This document shows positions 1-5,944 of a DNA stretch of 8,334 nucleotides, piece by piece. The stretch spans positions 1 through 8,334 of the forward strand of contig NZ_URHZ01000129.1 of the NCBI RefSeq assembly GCF_900547735.1, read 5' to 3'. Position 1 is the stretch's first letter, and each line of letters opens with the position of its first letter. The notes beneath the pieces were generated by a model. It was not told the DNA's origin, did not search any database, and saw only the letters and a program-made list of their open reading frames with translations. Made by a program: the position numbers and the translations under genes. Source of the stretch: an uncultured Clostridium sp. (GTDB taxonomy: Bacteria; Bacillota; Clostridia; Lachnospirales; Lachnospiraceae).

Positions 1-122
1 ACTATGGCCAGCCTGCACGTTCCACAGTACATATCGACATGGTACAGTACAACCCGACCATCACCTTTGACGGTGAAGTGATTGTAAAAGACGGAAAGAT
101 GGTCTGCCTGGGTGAGGAATAG
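1..122 (+). CDS. COG2309/M29-like metallo-enzyme, copy 1 (3' end only)
   Basis: This is the C-terminal 40 residues of a gene whose start lies before the window; the stop is TAG at 120-122. The frame reads YGQPARSTVHIDMVQYNP and continues to VCLGEE. All 40 residues match the end of the complete copy at 491-1492, with 9 nucleotide differences in 122, all synonymous. The fragment keeps the HxD pair (HID) that supplies metal ligands in the M29 aminopeptidase and NicX families. It is followed by a strong rho-independent terminator, so its transcription unit ends here and is separate from the next copy. Identity as a paralog is near certain; the reaction is as uncertain as for copy 2. Confidence 0.9.
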   Translation, partial: YGQPARSTVHIDMVQYNPTITFDGEVIVKDGKMVCLGEE

Positions 123-156
123 ATAAATAATTTAAAGCAGTGGGTTTTTTAATGAA

Positions 157-198
157 GGTGGTGAAAGGTCTGCAAAGCAGACTTTTTACCGCCTTTTT
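157..198 (+). terminator. rho-independent terminator after copy 1
   Basis: A 17-bp stem, 157-173 against 177-193, has an AAA triloop at 174-176 and is followed by five T at 194-198. Three positions are G-U wobbles; the rest are Watson-Crick. The core GTCTGC/GCAGAC is perfect. It lies 35 nt after the copy 1 stop codon and separates it from the promoter region of copy 2. Confidence 0.9.
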
Positions 199-259
199 GT
201 ATACGGCAGGAGTTTGTCCAGACATGAATGGGTCATAGGTATACCTGCCATACTTCATG
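199..259. repeat. interrupted inverted repeats in intergenic region
   Basis: GTAT-(ac)-GGCAGG at 199-210 is complementary to CCTGCCATAC at 244-253, with a 2-nt bulge and a 33-nt loop. A second pair, CATGAA at 223-228 and TTCATG at 254-259, crosses the first, so both would form only as a pseudoknot. GGTATACC at 238-245 is a perfect 8-bp palindrome. No coding sequence is supported here. Role unknown: it could be a protein-binding site, part of an untranslated RNA, or chance. Confidence 0.35.
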
Positions 260-319
260 AAAAGATATAACGAATAGGTTATGCCTCATTCATAAAAAGA
301 CATAATAATTTATAGAGAA

Positions 320-350
320 TTGACGGTATGATAAACTTATAACAGATACT
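320..350 (+). promoter_or_regulatory. candidate promoter for the enzyme-TRAP operon
   Basis: TTGACG (320-325, 5 of 6 to the -35 consensus) is followed after 19 bp by GATACT (345-350, 4 of 6 to the -10 consensus). The spacing is longer than ideal. Nearby alternatives are TATGAT at 327-332, which lacks a good -35, and TTGTCA at 370-375, which lacks a good -10. The AT-rich stretch 260-400 is the natural place for the operon promoter, since a terminator lies upstream and the gene starts at 491. The exact site is uncertain. No clear LysR-type T-N11-A operator could be picked out. Confidence 0.3.
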
Positions 351-400
351 ATGCTAATGTTTGCCTGAATTGTCAAAATAAAGAAGTGAAATAGATAAGG

Positions 401-445
401 ACAGTGATAAAACTGTTTTTATAGATGCGCCGGGGATATCCGGCG
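401..445 (+). promoter_or_regulatory. leader with two small hairpins before the operon
   Basis: ACAGT (401-405) pairs with ACTGT (412-416) over a 6-nt loop and runs into five T (416-420), a weak terminator-like element. Just after it, CGCCGG (428-433) pairs perfectly with CCGGCG (440-445) over a 6-nt loop, with no T-run. A second ACTGT at 455-459 could compete for the first arm. These would lie in the 5' untranslated leader of the enzyme-TRAP mRNA and might act in attenuation or mRNA stability, but no known riboswitch class was recognised. Confidence 0.3.
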
Positions 446-490
446 GGAACGGTAACTGTAACCCACATCACTTCAAGAAAAGGAGAGACT

Positions 491-1492
491 ATGGAAGACA
501 ACAGAATCATTGAATGTATCGAGAGAGCACACTACATCTTATCGGATCTGATGGCAGTGAAGCCGGGAGAAGAGGTTCTTATTGCCATTGACCCACAGAC
601 CGACATGCGTATGGCGAATGCCATGGCGGCGGCAGCCTTGATGTGCGGAGCAGAGTATAATGTAAGCATGATGCCAATCCGCGGAAAAGACAAAGCAACG
701 ATTTTCCCGAAGACCCTGGAACTGGCCATGGAGGCCTGCGACGTATTCGTAGGCATGACAACGGCATCCGGAGCGGCTATCTACAACAACCGCTTAAAAG
801 AACTGATGAATGAGAAGAGGCTGCGTGAAGTATCCATCTGTTTAAGACACATCGACAATTTCACAAGAGGCGGAGCCCTGGCGGATTATGAGGCGGTATA
901 CGCGGACGGCGTAAGACTGCAGGCAATCTGGAGAGGTAAGAAGAACGCCCATATCACAACACCGGCCGGAACCGACCTGTATATGGAAATGAATGACATG
1001 GAACCCATCATTGAGTGCGGCATTGCCCGCAACCCCGGGGACGCAATGGCATGGTCGGACGGCGAAGTATCTTTAGGACCGGTAATCGGAACCACCCACG
1101 GAACACTTGTAATCGACGGACCAATCTGCTACTATGGCTGTCCGACAATCCCTGTAGAACTTAAAATTGAAGAAGGACGCATCGTAGAGGTAGTAGGCGG
1201 AGACGCAAAGATCTGTAAAGAAATCCGCCGTCAGATCGCAGAAGTAAAAGACAGCGACAACATTGCAGAGATCGGAATCGGATTAAATCCGGCCTGTATG
1301 TTCAACGGAGACTTTGAGGAAGAGAAGAAGGCAAGGGGAACCTGCCATATTGCAATGGGCAACGGCTTCTACTACGGCCAGCCTGCACGTTCCACGGTAC
1401 ATATCGACATGGTGCAGTATAACCCGACCATCACCTTTGACGGTGAAGTGATTGTAAAAGACGGCAAAATGGTCTGCCTTGGCGAAGAGTAG
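491..1492 (+). CDS. COG2309/M29-like metallo-enzyme (aminopeptidase or NicX-type fold), copy 2
   Basis: This 333-residue cytoplasmic protein has no signal peptide or membrane segment. It resembles the COG2309 superfamily, which contains M29 aminopeptidases and the iron dioxygenase NicX. Positions matching the five M29 metal ligands are visible: E192 (SDGEVSLGP), E260 (AEIGIGLNP), H286 (TCHIAMG), and H304 and D306 (STVHIDMVQ). NicX keeps only a His/His/Asp set, so a metallo-hydrolase is slightly favoured, also because a dioxygenase fits an anaerobe poorly (inference). It is shorter than classical M29 peptidases of about 400 residues. The start at 491 is chosen for AAAGGAG at 479-485, 5 nt upstream, and because copy 3 begins with the same MEDNRIIE; the in-frame ATG at 425 lies in a hairpin leader and lacks a site. 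Only 54 nt, with no terminator, separate it from the TRAP binding-protein gene, so it probably processes the imported solute. Substrate unknown. Confidence 0.85.
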   Translation: MEDNRIIECIERAHYILSDLMAVKPGEEVLIAIDPQTDMRMANAMAAAALMCGAEYNVSMMPIRGKDKATIFPKTLELAMEACDVFVGMTTASGAAIYNNRLKELMNEKRLREVSICLRHIDNFTRGGALADYEAVYADGVRLQAIWRGKKNAHITTPAGTDLYMEMNDMEPIIECGIARNPGDAMAWSDGEVSLGPVIGTTHGTLVIDGPICYYGCPTIPVELKIEEGRIVEVVGGDAKICKEIRRQIAEVKDSDNIAEIGIGLNPACMFNGDFEEEKKARGTCHIAMGNGFYYGQPARSTVHIDMVQYNPTITFDGEVIVKDGKMVCLGEE

Positions 1493-1533
1493 ACATTGGG
1501 GAGAGTCCGTCATGATATAACCATTAACAAAAG

Positions 1534-1540
1534 AGGAGGA
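1534..1540 (+). promoter_or_regulatory. ribosome binding site of the TAXI binding-protein gene
   Basis: AGGAGGA lies 6 nt before the ATG at 1547, a near-perfect Shine-Dalgarno sequence. It fits the high output expected of a binding protein and fixes the start codon. Confidence 0.75.
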
Positions 1541-1546
1541 TAGTGT

Positions 1547-2623
1547 ATGGAGAAAATGAAGAAAATTTTGAGTATTGTCCTGGCTATGGTTCTAATACTC
1601 ACGGTTACAGCCTGCGGATCCAAGACACCGCCGGCCGCGTCGGAAGGAGGCGGGGAGACAAAGCAGGAGCAGGCGGCGGAAAGTGAAGCCGCACAGCCCG
1701 CGGCTCCCAGCGGTAAAACAGTTGCCATGATTATGGGAAGCGGCTCCTCGGGAGGAACGTACTTTGCCCTGGGCGGAGCCATGGCCAGTGCGATGAACAA
1801 GAGACTGGAAGGTATTTCCCTGGACTCCCAGGCCAGCGGCGCTTCGGTGGAAAATTTAAATATGATAGACATCGGTGAATTTGATCTGGGCATCGCCATG
1901 AACGCTACGGCAGACGATGCATGGAACGGCCGCGGAGCATTTGCAGATACGGGAGAGATCCGAAGCTTCCGGGCCATTGGCGTTGTTTACCACGAGGTCT
2001 ATCAAATCGTTGCCAATGCAAGTACAAATGCGAAATCGGTTACAGACCTGAAGGGACTGAAGGTTGCAATCGGACCTACCGGTTCGGGTACGGCCGGAAC
2101 CTCGGATCTGGTTTTTAAAGCCGCGGGCATAGATGTAAATAAGGATATCCAGCCGCAGCAGGATGGGTTCGGAGACGCCGCCGTAAAGATGCAGGACGGG
2201 CATATCGATGCCTCCTGTGCAGTGCTTAATGTACCGGCCTCTTCCATCGTGGAGATGACAACATCCATGGATCTGGCTTATATCAGCGTCAGCGACGAAG
2301 AGATCGAGAAGGTTCGGGCGGAAGCTCCTTACTATGAAAAAATGGTGATTCCGGCGGGAACTTACAGCAATACAGAGGATTTCCAGACCATTACATGCCA
2401 GGCCGCGCTTTACTGCCGCGCGGATCTGGATGATGATACGGTTTATAACATAACAAAATCTTTCTATGAAAGTGCGGAAGAAATTGCCGCCGCGCATCCG
2501 GCCGGAAACGATATCAGTCTGGAAGGCGGACTTGCGGGTATCACTACCGCGGTTCATCCCGGCGCCGCGCGTTTCTATGAAGAAAAAGGCATCTCTGTGG
2601 ATTCCGGCCTTCTGATCGATTAA
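1547..2623 (+). CDS. TAXI-family TRAP transporter solute-binding lipoprotein
   Basis: This 358-residue extracytoplasmic receptor would bind a small organic solute and deliver it to the TRAP permease encoded next. Residues 1-22 are a lipoprotein signal peptide: charged MEKMKK, a hydrophobic stretch, then lipobox TVTAC, with C23 as the predicted lipidated cysteine. Residues 24-57 form a low-complexity Ala/Glu/Gly/Pro tether. The TAXI/NMT1-like fold follows: GSGSSGGTYFALGGAMA (64-80), LKGLKVAIGPTGSGT (168-182) and the C-terminal VHPGAARFYEEKG (336-348), all typical of the family. Length is normal for a TAXI protein with a lipid anchor. The permease starts 59 nt downstream with no terminator between. 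Family members are linked with glutamate, dicarboxylates and other carboxylates; the ligand here cannot be assigned. Confidence 0.93.
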   Translation: MEKMKKILSIVLAMVLILTVTACGSKTPPAASEGGGETKQEQAAESEAAQPAAPSGKTVAMIMGSGSSGGTYFALGGAMASAMNKRLEGISLDSQASGASVENLNMIDIGEFDLGIAMNATADDAWNGRGAFADTGEIRSFRAIGVVYHEVYQIVANASTNAKSVTDLKGLKVAIGPTGSGTAGTSDLVFKAAGIDVNKDIQPQQDGFGDAAVKMQDGHIDASCAVLNVPASSIVEMTTSMDLAYISVSDEEIEKVRAEAPYYEKMVIPAGTYSNTEDFQTITCQAALYCRADLDDDTVYNITKSFYESAEEIAAAHPAGNDISLEGGLAGITTAVHPGAARFYEEKGISVDSGLLID

Positions 2624-2671
2624 ATTCCTGCAGTTGAATGTAATGACACTTTGAGCATGGCATTTAAGTAC

Positions 2672-2678
2672 AGGAGGT
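2672..2678 (+). promoter_or_regulatory. ribosome binding site of the TRAP permease gene
   Basis: AGGAGGT lies 4 nt before the ATG at 2683. The core is close to perfect but the spacing is short, which may moderate permease translation relative to the binding protein. Confidence 0.65.
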
Positions 2679-2682
2679 AGGA

Positions 2683-4665
2683 ATGTATAAAGAAGACACA
2701 ACCATTAAGCTTGATGAACAGGAAGTCAACAGCGAAGAAGTCATGACCCAGTTTGACAAAGAGTCGAAGTTCCGCCGCCTGAGCGGAACTCCGGCAAAAA
2801 TCGTATTTGTCATTGCAGTAGCCTGGTCTGTCTTTCAGCTTTATACGGGACTTTTCGGAACATTCCCTTCCACCCTGCAAAGGGCACCCCACGTGGGAGC
2901 TGCTATGGTTCTGGCGTACCTGCTTTATCCAATTGACGGAAAGCCAAGCAATAAGATCCCGTTCTATGATTATATTCTGGCGGCGCTGGCATTTGCCTGT
3001 TCTGCCTACCATATTGTATTTTACGATCAACTGCTGCTGCGGGCAGGCCGTTTCACGGCCATGGATATGGTAATCAGTATTTTAGCCATCCTGCTGCTGT
3101 TGGAAGCGGCGCGGCGCGTGGCCGGACTTGTCATAGTCTGTGTCGGCAGTGTGTTCCTGTTATACGCATTATTCGGTAATCACCTGCCGGGATTTCTGTT
3201 CCACCGGGGCATGACGTTAAAGCGGTTAGTCTGTCTGGAGTGGCTGGGAACAGAGGGAATCCTGGGATCGCCAATCTATGTTTCATCGTCGTTCATATTC
3301 CTGTTCCTGGCGTTTGCCACCTTTTTAAAGGCCAGCGGTGTGGGGGACTGGATGACGGGACTGGCCATGGGCGCCTGCGGCGGAAGCGTGGGCGGACCGG
3401 CGAAGGCAGCCGTTGTGGCCAGCGCTTTGCAGGGAACCATCAGCGGCAGTTCGGTGGCGAATACGGTAAGCACCGGTTCGATTACAATACCACTGATGAA
3501 GAAATCCGGCTATAAGCCTGAATTTGCCGGGGCGGTAGAGGCGGCGGCCTCGACCGGAGGCCAGATCATGCCCCCGATCATGGGAGCGGCGGCGTTCATT
3601 ATGACGGAGTACGTTGGAACGAAATACGGAACAATCGCCCTGGCGGCATGTATACCTGCCCTGTTATATTTTACCGGTATTTTTACCAATGTACATTTTG
3701 AAGCGGTAAAAAACGGGCTGCTGGGAATTCCCAAGGAGCAGAGGCCGGAGGTCCGTCATCTGCTGAAGACCGGCTGGTACCGGGTAGCCCCTATTATTGT
3801 CATCGTAGCGCTGCTGGTTATGGGCCGTTCGGCGATGAATGCGGCCATGTACGGTATTATCTCATGTCTGGTTATCTGGATTATTGAGATCGTCCGTCAG
3901 ACCGGAAAATTTAATATACTGGACTTTTTGAAAAAATTTGTCCTCTGTCTGGAAGAAACGGCCAGGGGAGCTATCTCCGTAGCCGTGACCTGTGGCTGCG
4001 CTGGCATTATTGTCGGTGTTGTGACGGCAACCGGGCTGGGACTTAAAATGGCAAACGGAATCGTGGAACTGGCAGGCGGAAGCCTGATCATGACAATGGT
4101 ATTCACAATGCTGTGTTCCCTTATTTTAGGAATGGGTGTGCCGACAACGGCCAATTACATTATACAGGCAACGATCTCCGCACCGGCGCTGGTAGCCCTG
4201 GGGGTTCCGGCGATTGCCGCCCATATGTTCGTATTCTATTTTGGAATCGTGGCCGATATTACGCCGCCGGTTGCGCTGGCCGCCTTTGCCGGGGCCGGTA
4301 TTGCAAAGGCGAATCCGATGAAGACAGGATTCCATGCCTTCCGGCTGGGATTTGCCGCTTATCTGGTGCCGTATATCTTTGTTATGAATCCGGTGCTGGT
4401 TTTAGTTAATCCGGGCTGGAGTACGCCGTTCTTTATTCTGATGGTAGCAAAGGCGATTATTACGGCAATCATCGGCATGATTGGGATTGCCACGGGCTTT
4501 ACCAGGTATTTTCTCATCCCCTGCAAATGGTGGGAGAGTATTCTGCTGGTAATCTGCGGCGTCCTTATGGTAGATGCGGGAAATGTTACGGATCTGATCG
4601 GAATTGCACTGTTTGCTGTGATTATCGCAATACAGTTAGCCAGAAGAAAGAGGCAGACAGCTTAA
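2683..4665 (+). CDS. TRAP-TAXI transporter permease, fused 4TM/12TM subunit
   Basis: This 660-residue inner-membrane protein combines the small (DctQ-like) and large (DctM-like) TRAP subunits, as is usual for TAXI systems. It would drive cation-coupled solute import. A hydrophilic N-terminus (1-35) precedes hydrophobic segments near 39-57, 70-82, 97-114, 127-140 and 147-165. The large domain starts near 195 and carries the family signatures GGSVGGPAKAAVV (233-245), SGSSVANTVSTGSITIP (254-270), EAAASTGGQIMPPIMGAAA (286-304), LGMGVPTTANYII (482-494) and FGIVADITPPVALAAFAGAG (520-539). The C-terminus is basic (ARRKRQTA), so probably cytoplasmic. It is the last gene of the operon starting at 491, with a terminator 7 nt beyond its stop. 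Length and motifs are complete, and no frameshift was seen. Confidence 0.95.
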   Translation: MYKEDTTIKLDEQEVNSEEVMTQFDKESKFRRLSGTPAKIVFVIAVAWSVFQLYTGLFGTFPSTLQRAPHVGAAMVLAYLLYPIDGKPSNKIPFYDYILAALAFACSAYHIVFYDQLLLRAGRFTAMDMVISILAILLLLEAARRVAGLVIVCVGSVFLLYALFGNHLPGFLFHRGMTLKRLVCLEWLGTEGILGSPIYVSSSFIFLFLAFATFLKASGVGDWMTGLAMGACGGSVGGPAKAAVVASALQGTISGSSVANTVSTGSITIPLMKKSGYKPEFAGAVEAAASTGGQIMPPIMGAAAFIMTEYVGTKYGTIALAACIPALLYFTGIFTNVHFEAVKNGLLGIPKEQRPEVRHLLKTGWYRVAPIIVIVALLVMGRSAMNAAMYGIISCLVIWIIEIVRQTGKFNILDFLKKFVLCLEETARGAISVAVTCGCAGIIVGVVTATGLGLKMANGIVELAGGSLIMTMVFTMLCSLILGMGVPTTANYIIQATISAPALVALGVPAIAAHMFVFYFGIVADITPPVALAAFAGAGIAKANPMKTGFHAFRLGFAAYLVPYIFVMNPVLVLVNPGWSTPFFILMVAKAIITAIIGMIGIATGFTRYFLIPCKWWESILLVICGVLMVDAGNVTDLIGIALFAVIIAIQLARRKRQTA

Positions 4666-4671
4666 TGCAAG

Positions 4672-4715
4672 AGACAGGTCTGAATGGGTTTCGAGCCGGA
4701 TCAGGCCTGTCTTTT
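4672..4715 (+). terminator. rho-independent terminator of the enzyme-TRAP operon
   Basis: AGACAGGTCTGA (4672-4683) pairs with TCAGGCCTGTCT (4701-4712) as a 12-bp stem with one G-U pair and a 17-nt loop, ending in TTTT (4712-4715). It begins 7 nt after the permease stop. The short T-tract and large loop may allow some read-through into the regulator gene, which starts about 50 nt later. Confidence 0.8.
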
Positions 4716-4762
4716 GGTATCGATGATTGCAAATGCAAAAAAGTATGACTGGGGGAAGTCAC

Positions 4763-5716
4763 TTGCTTAATGAGATGAAATACGTATATGCCGTGTACCA
4801 GGAGAAAAGTTTTTCAAAGGCGGCGAGAAAACTGCAGGTCAGTCAGCCGGCCCTCAGTAAGATGGTGAGAAAGGCGGAAAAGGATATTGGAATCGTGATA
4901 TTTGACCGCAGTACAATTCCGATTACCGTGACGAAGGAAGGTACCTACTATATCAAGTCGATTGAGGACATCATGTTTATTCAGAGAAATGTCAAGTCCT
5001 ATTTCATGGATTTGAAAGAGCTGAATACAGGCAGCCTCTCCCTCGGCGGATCCTCGTTTTTCTGTTCTTTCGTATTCCCCGGCCTGATAGGAAGGTTCCG
5101 GGACAAGTATCCGAATGTGGTAATCGATCTGATGGAGGGAAGTATTGGAGAACTGAGGGAAGGTCTTGAGAATGAGACGGTGGATCTGGTGATTGAGACG
5201 GCAACCGATGTCGGAGCCAATATTGAACGCTATTTTTATAATAATGAGAATATTATTCTGGCCGTTCCCACCCGGTATCAGGTGAATAAGCGGCTCCAGC
5301 CTTACCGCCTGACATACCAGGATATTCTCACAGGCAGATTTGCCGCTGACGAAACGGAGGCGGTTCCTCTGTACGAACTGCGGGAGGTGCCTTTCATTAC
5401 AATGAAACCCGGTAATGATATGTTCCAGAGGAGTAACCAGATTTGCAGGAACGCAGGATTTACGATGAAGACCGTCTTATTGGTCGATCAGGTCCTTACT
5501 TCCGTCAACATTGCATCCAACGGAGTCGGAGCCGTGTTTATCCGCTCCGATATCGTAAGCTGCATGCCGGAAAATGAGATGCTGACCTATTACAAGATTG
5601 GAGATCCGCTGGCAACCCGGCCGGTCAGTTTTGCCGCAAAGAAGGGGAAATACACCACATCCGCGATGCGGGAATTTATGAATATGGCCGGAGTGCAGAG
5701 AAAGGAAGAGGAATAA
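4763..5716 (+). CDS. LysR-type transcriptional regulator
   Basis: This protein of about 317 residues has a LysR winged helix-turn-helix at its N-terminus: MKYVYAVYQEKSFSKAARKL, then QVSQPALSKMVRKAEKDIG, FDRS and TVTKEG (about residues 5-61). A linker helix and a periplasmic-binding-protein-like effector domain (about 90-305) follow, with the typical GSLSLGGSSF entry and NIASNGVGAVFIRSDIV near the C-terminus. I chose TTG at 4763 because GGGGGA (4751-4756) lies 6 nt upstream and the N-terminus then has family length. ATG at 4733 or 4745, or TTG at 4727, would add up to 12 residues but lack a ribosome site. Placed just after the TRAP operon and in the same direction, it probably controls uptake genes or the paralogs in response to a small ligand (inference). 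Effector and operator are unknown. Confidence 0.9.
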   Translation: MLNEMKYVYAVYQEKSFSKAARKLQVSQPALSKMVRKAEKDIGIVIFDRSTIPITVTKEGTYYIKSIEDIMFIQRNVKSYFMDLKELNTGSLSLGGSSFFCSFVFPGLIGRFRDKYPNVVIDLMEGSIGELREGLENETVDLVIETATDVGANIERYFYNNENIILAVPTRYQVNKRLQPYRLTYQDILTGRFAADETEAVPLYELREVPFITMKPGNDMFQRSNQICRNAGFTMKTVLLVDQVLTSVNIASNGVGAVFIRSDIVSCMPENEMLTYYKIGDPLATRPVSFAAKKGKYTTSAMREFMNMAGVQRKEEE

Positions 5717-5736
5717 GGAGTCAGTATCATATGAAT

Positions 5737-5767
5737 GGCGGCAGGCACTCCATACGGACCTGCCGCC
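5737..5767 (+). repeat. perfect 9-bp inverted repeat downstream of the LysR gene
   Basis: GGCGGCAGG (5737-5745) pairs perfectly with CCTGCCGCC (5759-5767) over a 13-nt loop. It starts 20 nt after the regulator stop and has no T-run, so it is not a terminator on its own. A second CTGCCGCC at 5805-5812 overlaps the left arm of the next terminator and could pair with the same first arm, so the two folds are mutually exclusive. Confidence 0.5.
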
Positions 5768-5808
5768 GCCGGACCATCGGAGGAAACCATAGTTTGCCGA
5801 CAGTCTGC

Positions 5809-5835
5809 CGCCCCGGATCATCCGGGGCGTTTTTT
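5809..5835 (+). terminator. strong rho-independent terminator after the LysR gene
   Basis: CGCCCCGGA (5809-5817) and TCCGGGGCG (5821-5829) form a perfect 9-bp GC-rich stem with a TCA triloop, followed by six T (5830-5835). It isolates the regulator transcript from the LRR gene. Confidence 0.9.
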
Positions 5836-5845
5836 GATCGTCCGG

Positions 5846-5873
5846 TTGATTTTTAGGCACGGTATGGTACACT
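5846..5873 (+). promoter_or_regulatory. candidate extended -10 promoter of the LRR gene
   Basis: TTGATT (5846-5851) is followed after 16 bp by TACACT (5868-5873). A TG at 5865-5866, one base before the hexamer, gives an extended -10 motif. It lies 10 nt after a strong terminator and about 70 nt before the LRR start codon, where a new transcript is needed. Confidence 0.5.
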
Positions 5874-5944
5874 TAAACCATGTTCTGCGGCAGCATGGGA
5901 AGAGGGGAGAGCCTGCCTGCCCGGAGCTTTGGAAAGGAGTACAT

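Noticed and set aside
152..238. Small forward reading frame of 28 codons after copy 1
   Set aside because: It lies in the terminator hairpin and has no Shine-Dalgarno site.
61..258. Minus-strand open frame across the end of copy 1
   Set aside because: It covers the terminator and the opposite strand of a real gene, with no ribosome site or recognisable protein.
425..490. Upstream in-frame ATG extending copy 2 by 22 residues
   Set aside because: It has no ribosome site and lies across a hairpin. Copy 3 begins at the equivalent of 491, which has a good site.
491..1492. Naming the enzyme 2,5-dihydroxypyridine dioxygenase (NicX)
   Set aside because: The fold is shared, but the reaction needs oxygen and no other nicotinate-degradation gene is present. 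The five-ligand M29 pattern fits a hydrolase at least as well.
1856..2701. Long minus-strand open frame of 281 codons opposite the binding-protein gene
   Set aside because: It is antisense to a clearly conserved TAXI gene, with a low-complexity Cys/Arg-rich translation and no recognisable domain.
5735..5944. Upstream in-frame ATG extending the LRR protein by 70 residues
   Set aside because: The extension runs through a strong terminator and a promoter-like site. The start at 5945 has a good ribosome site and gives a signal peptide.
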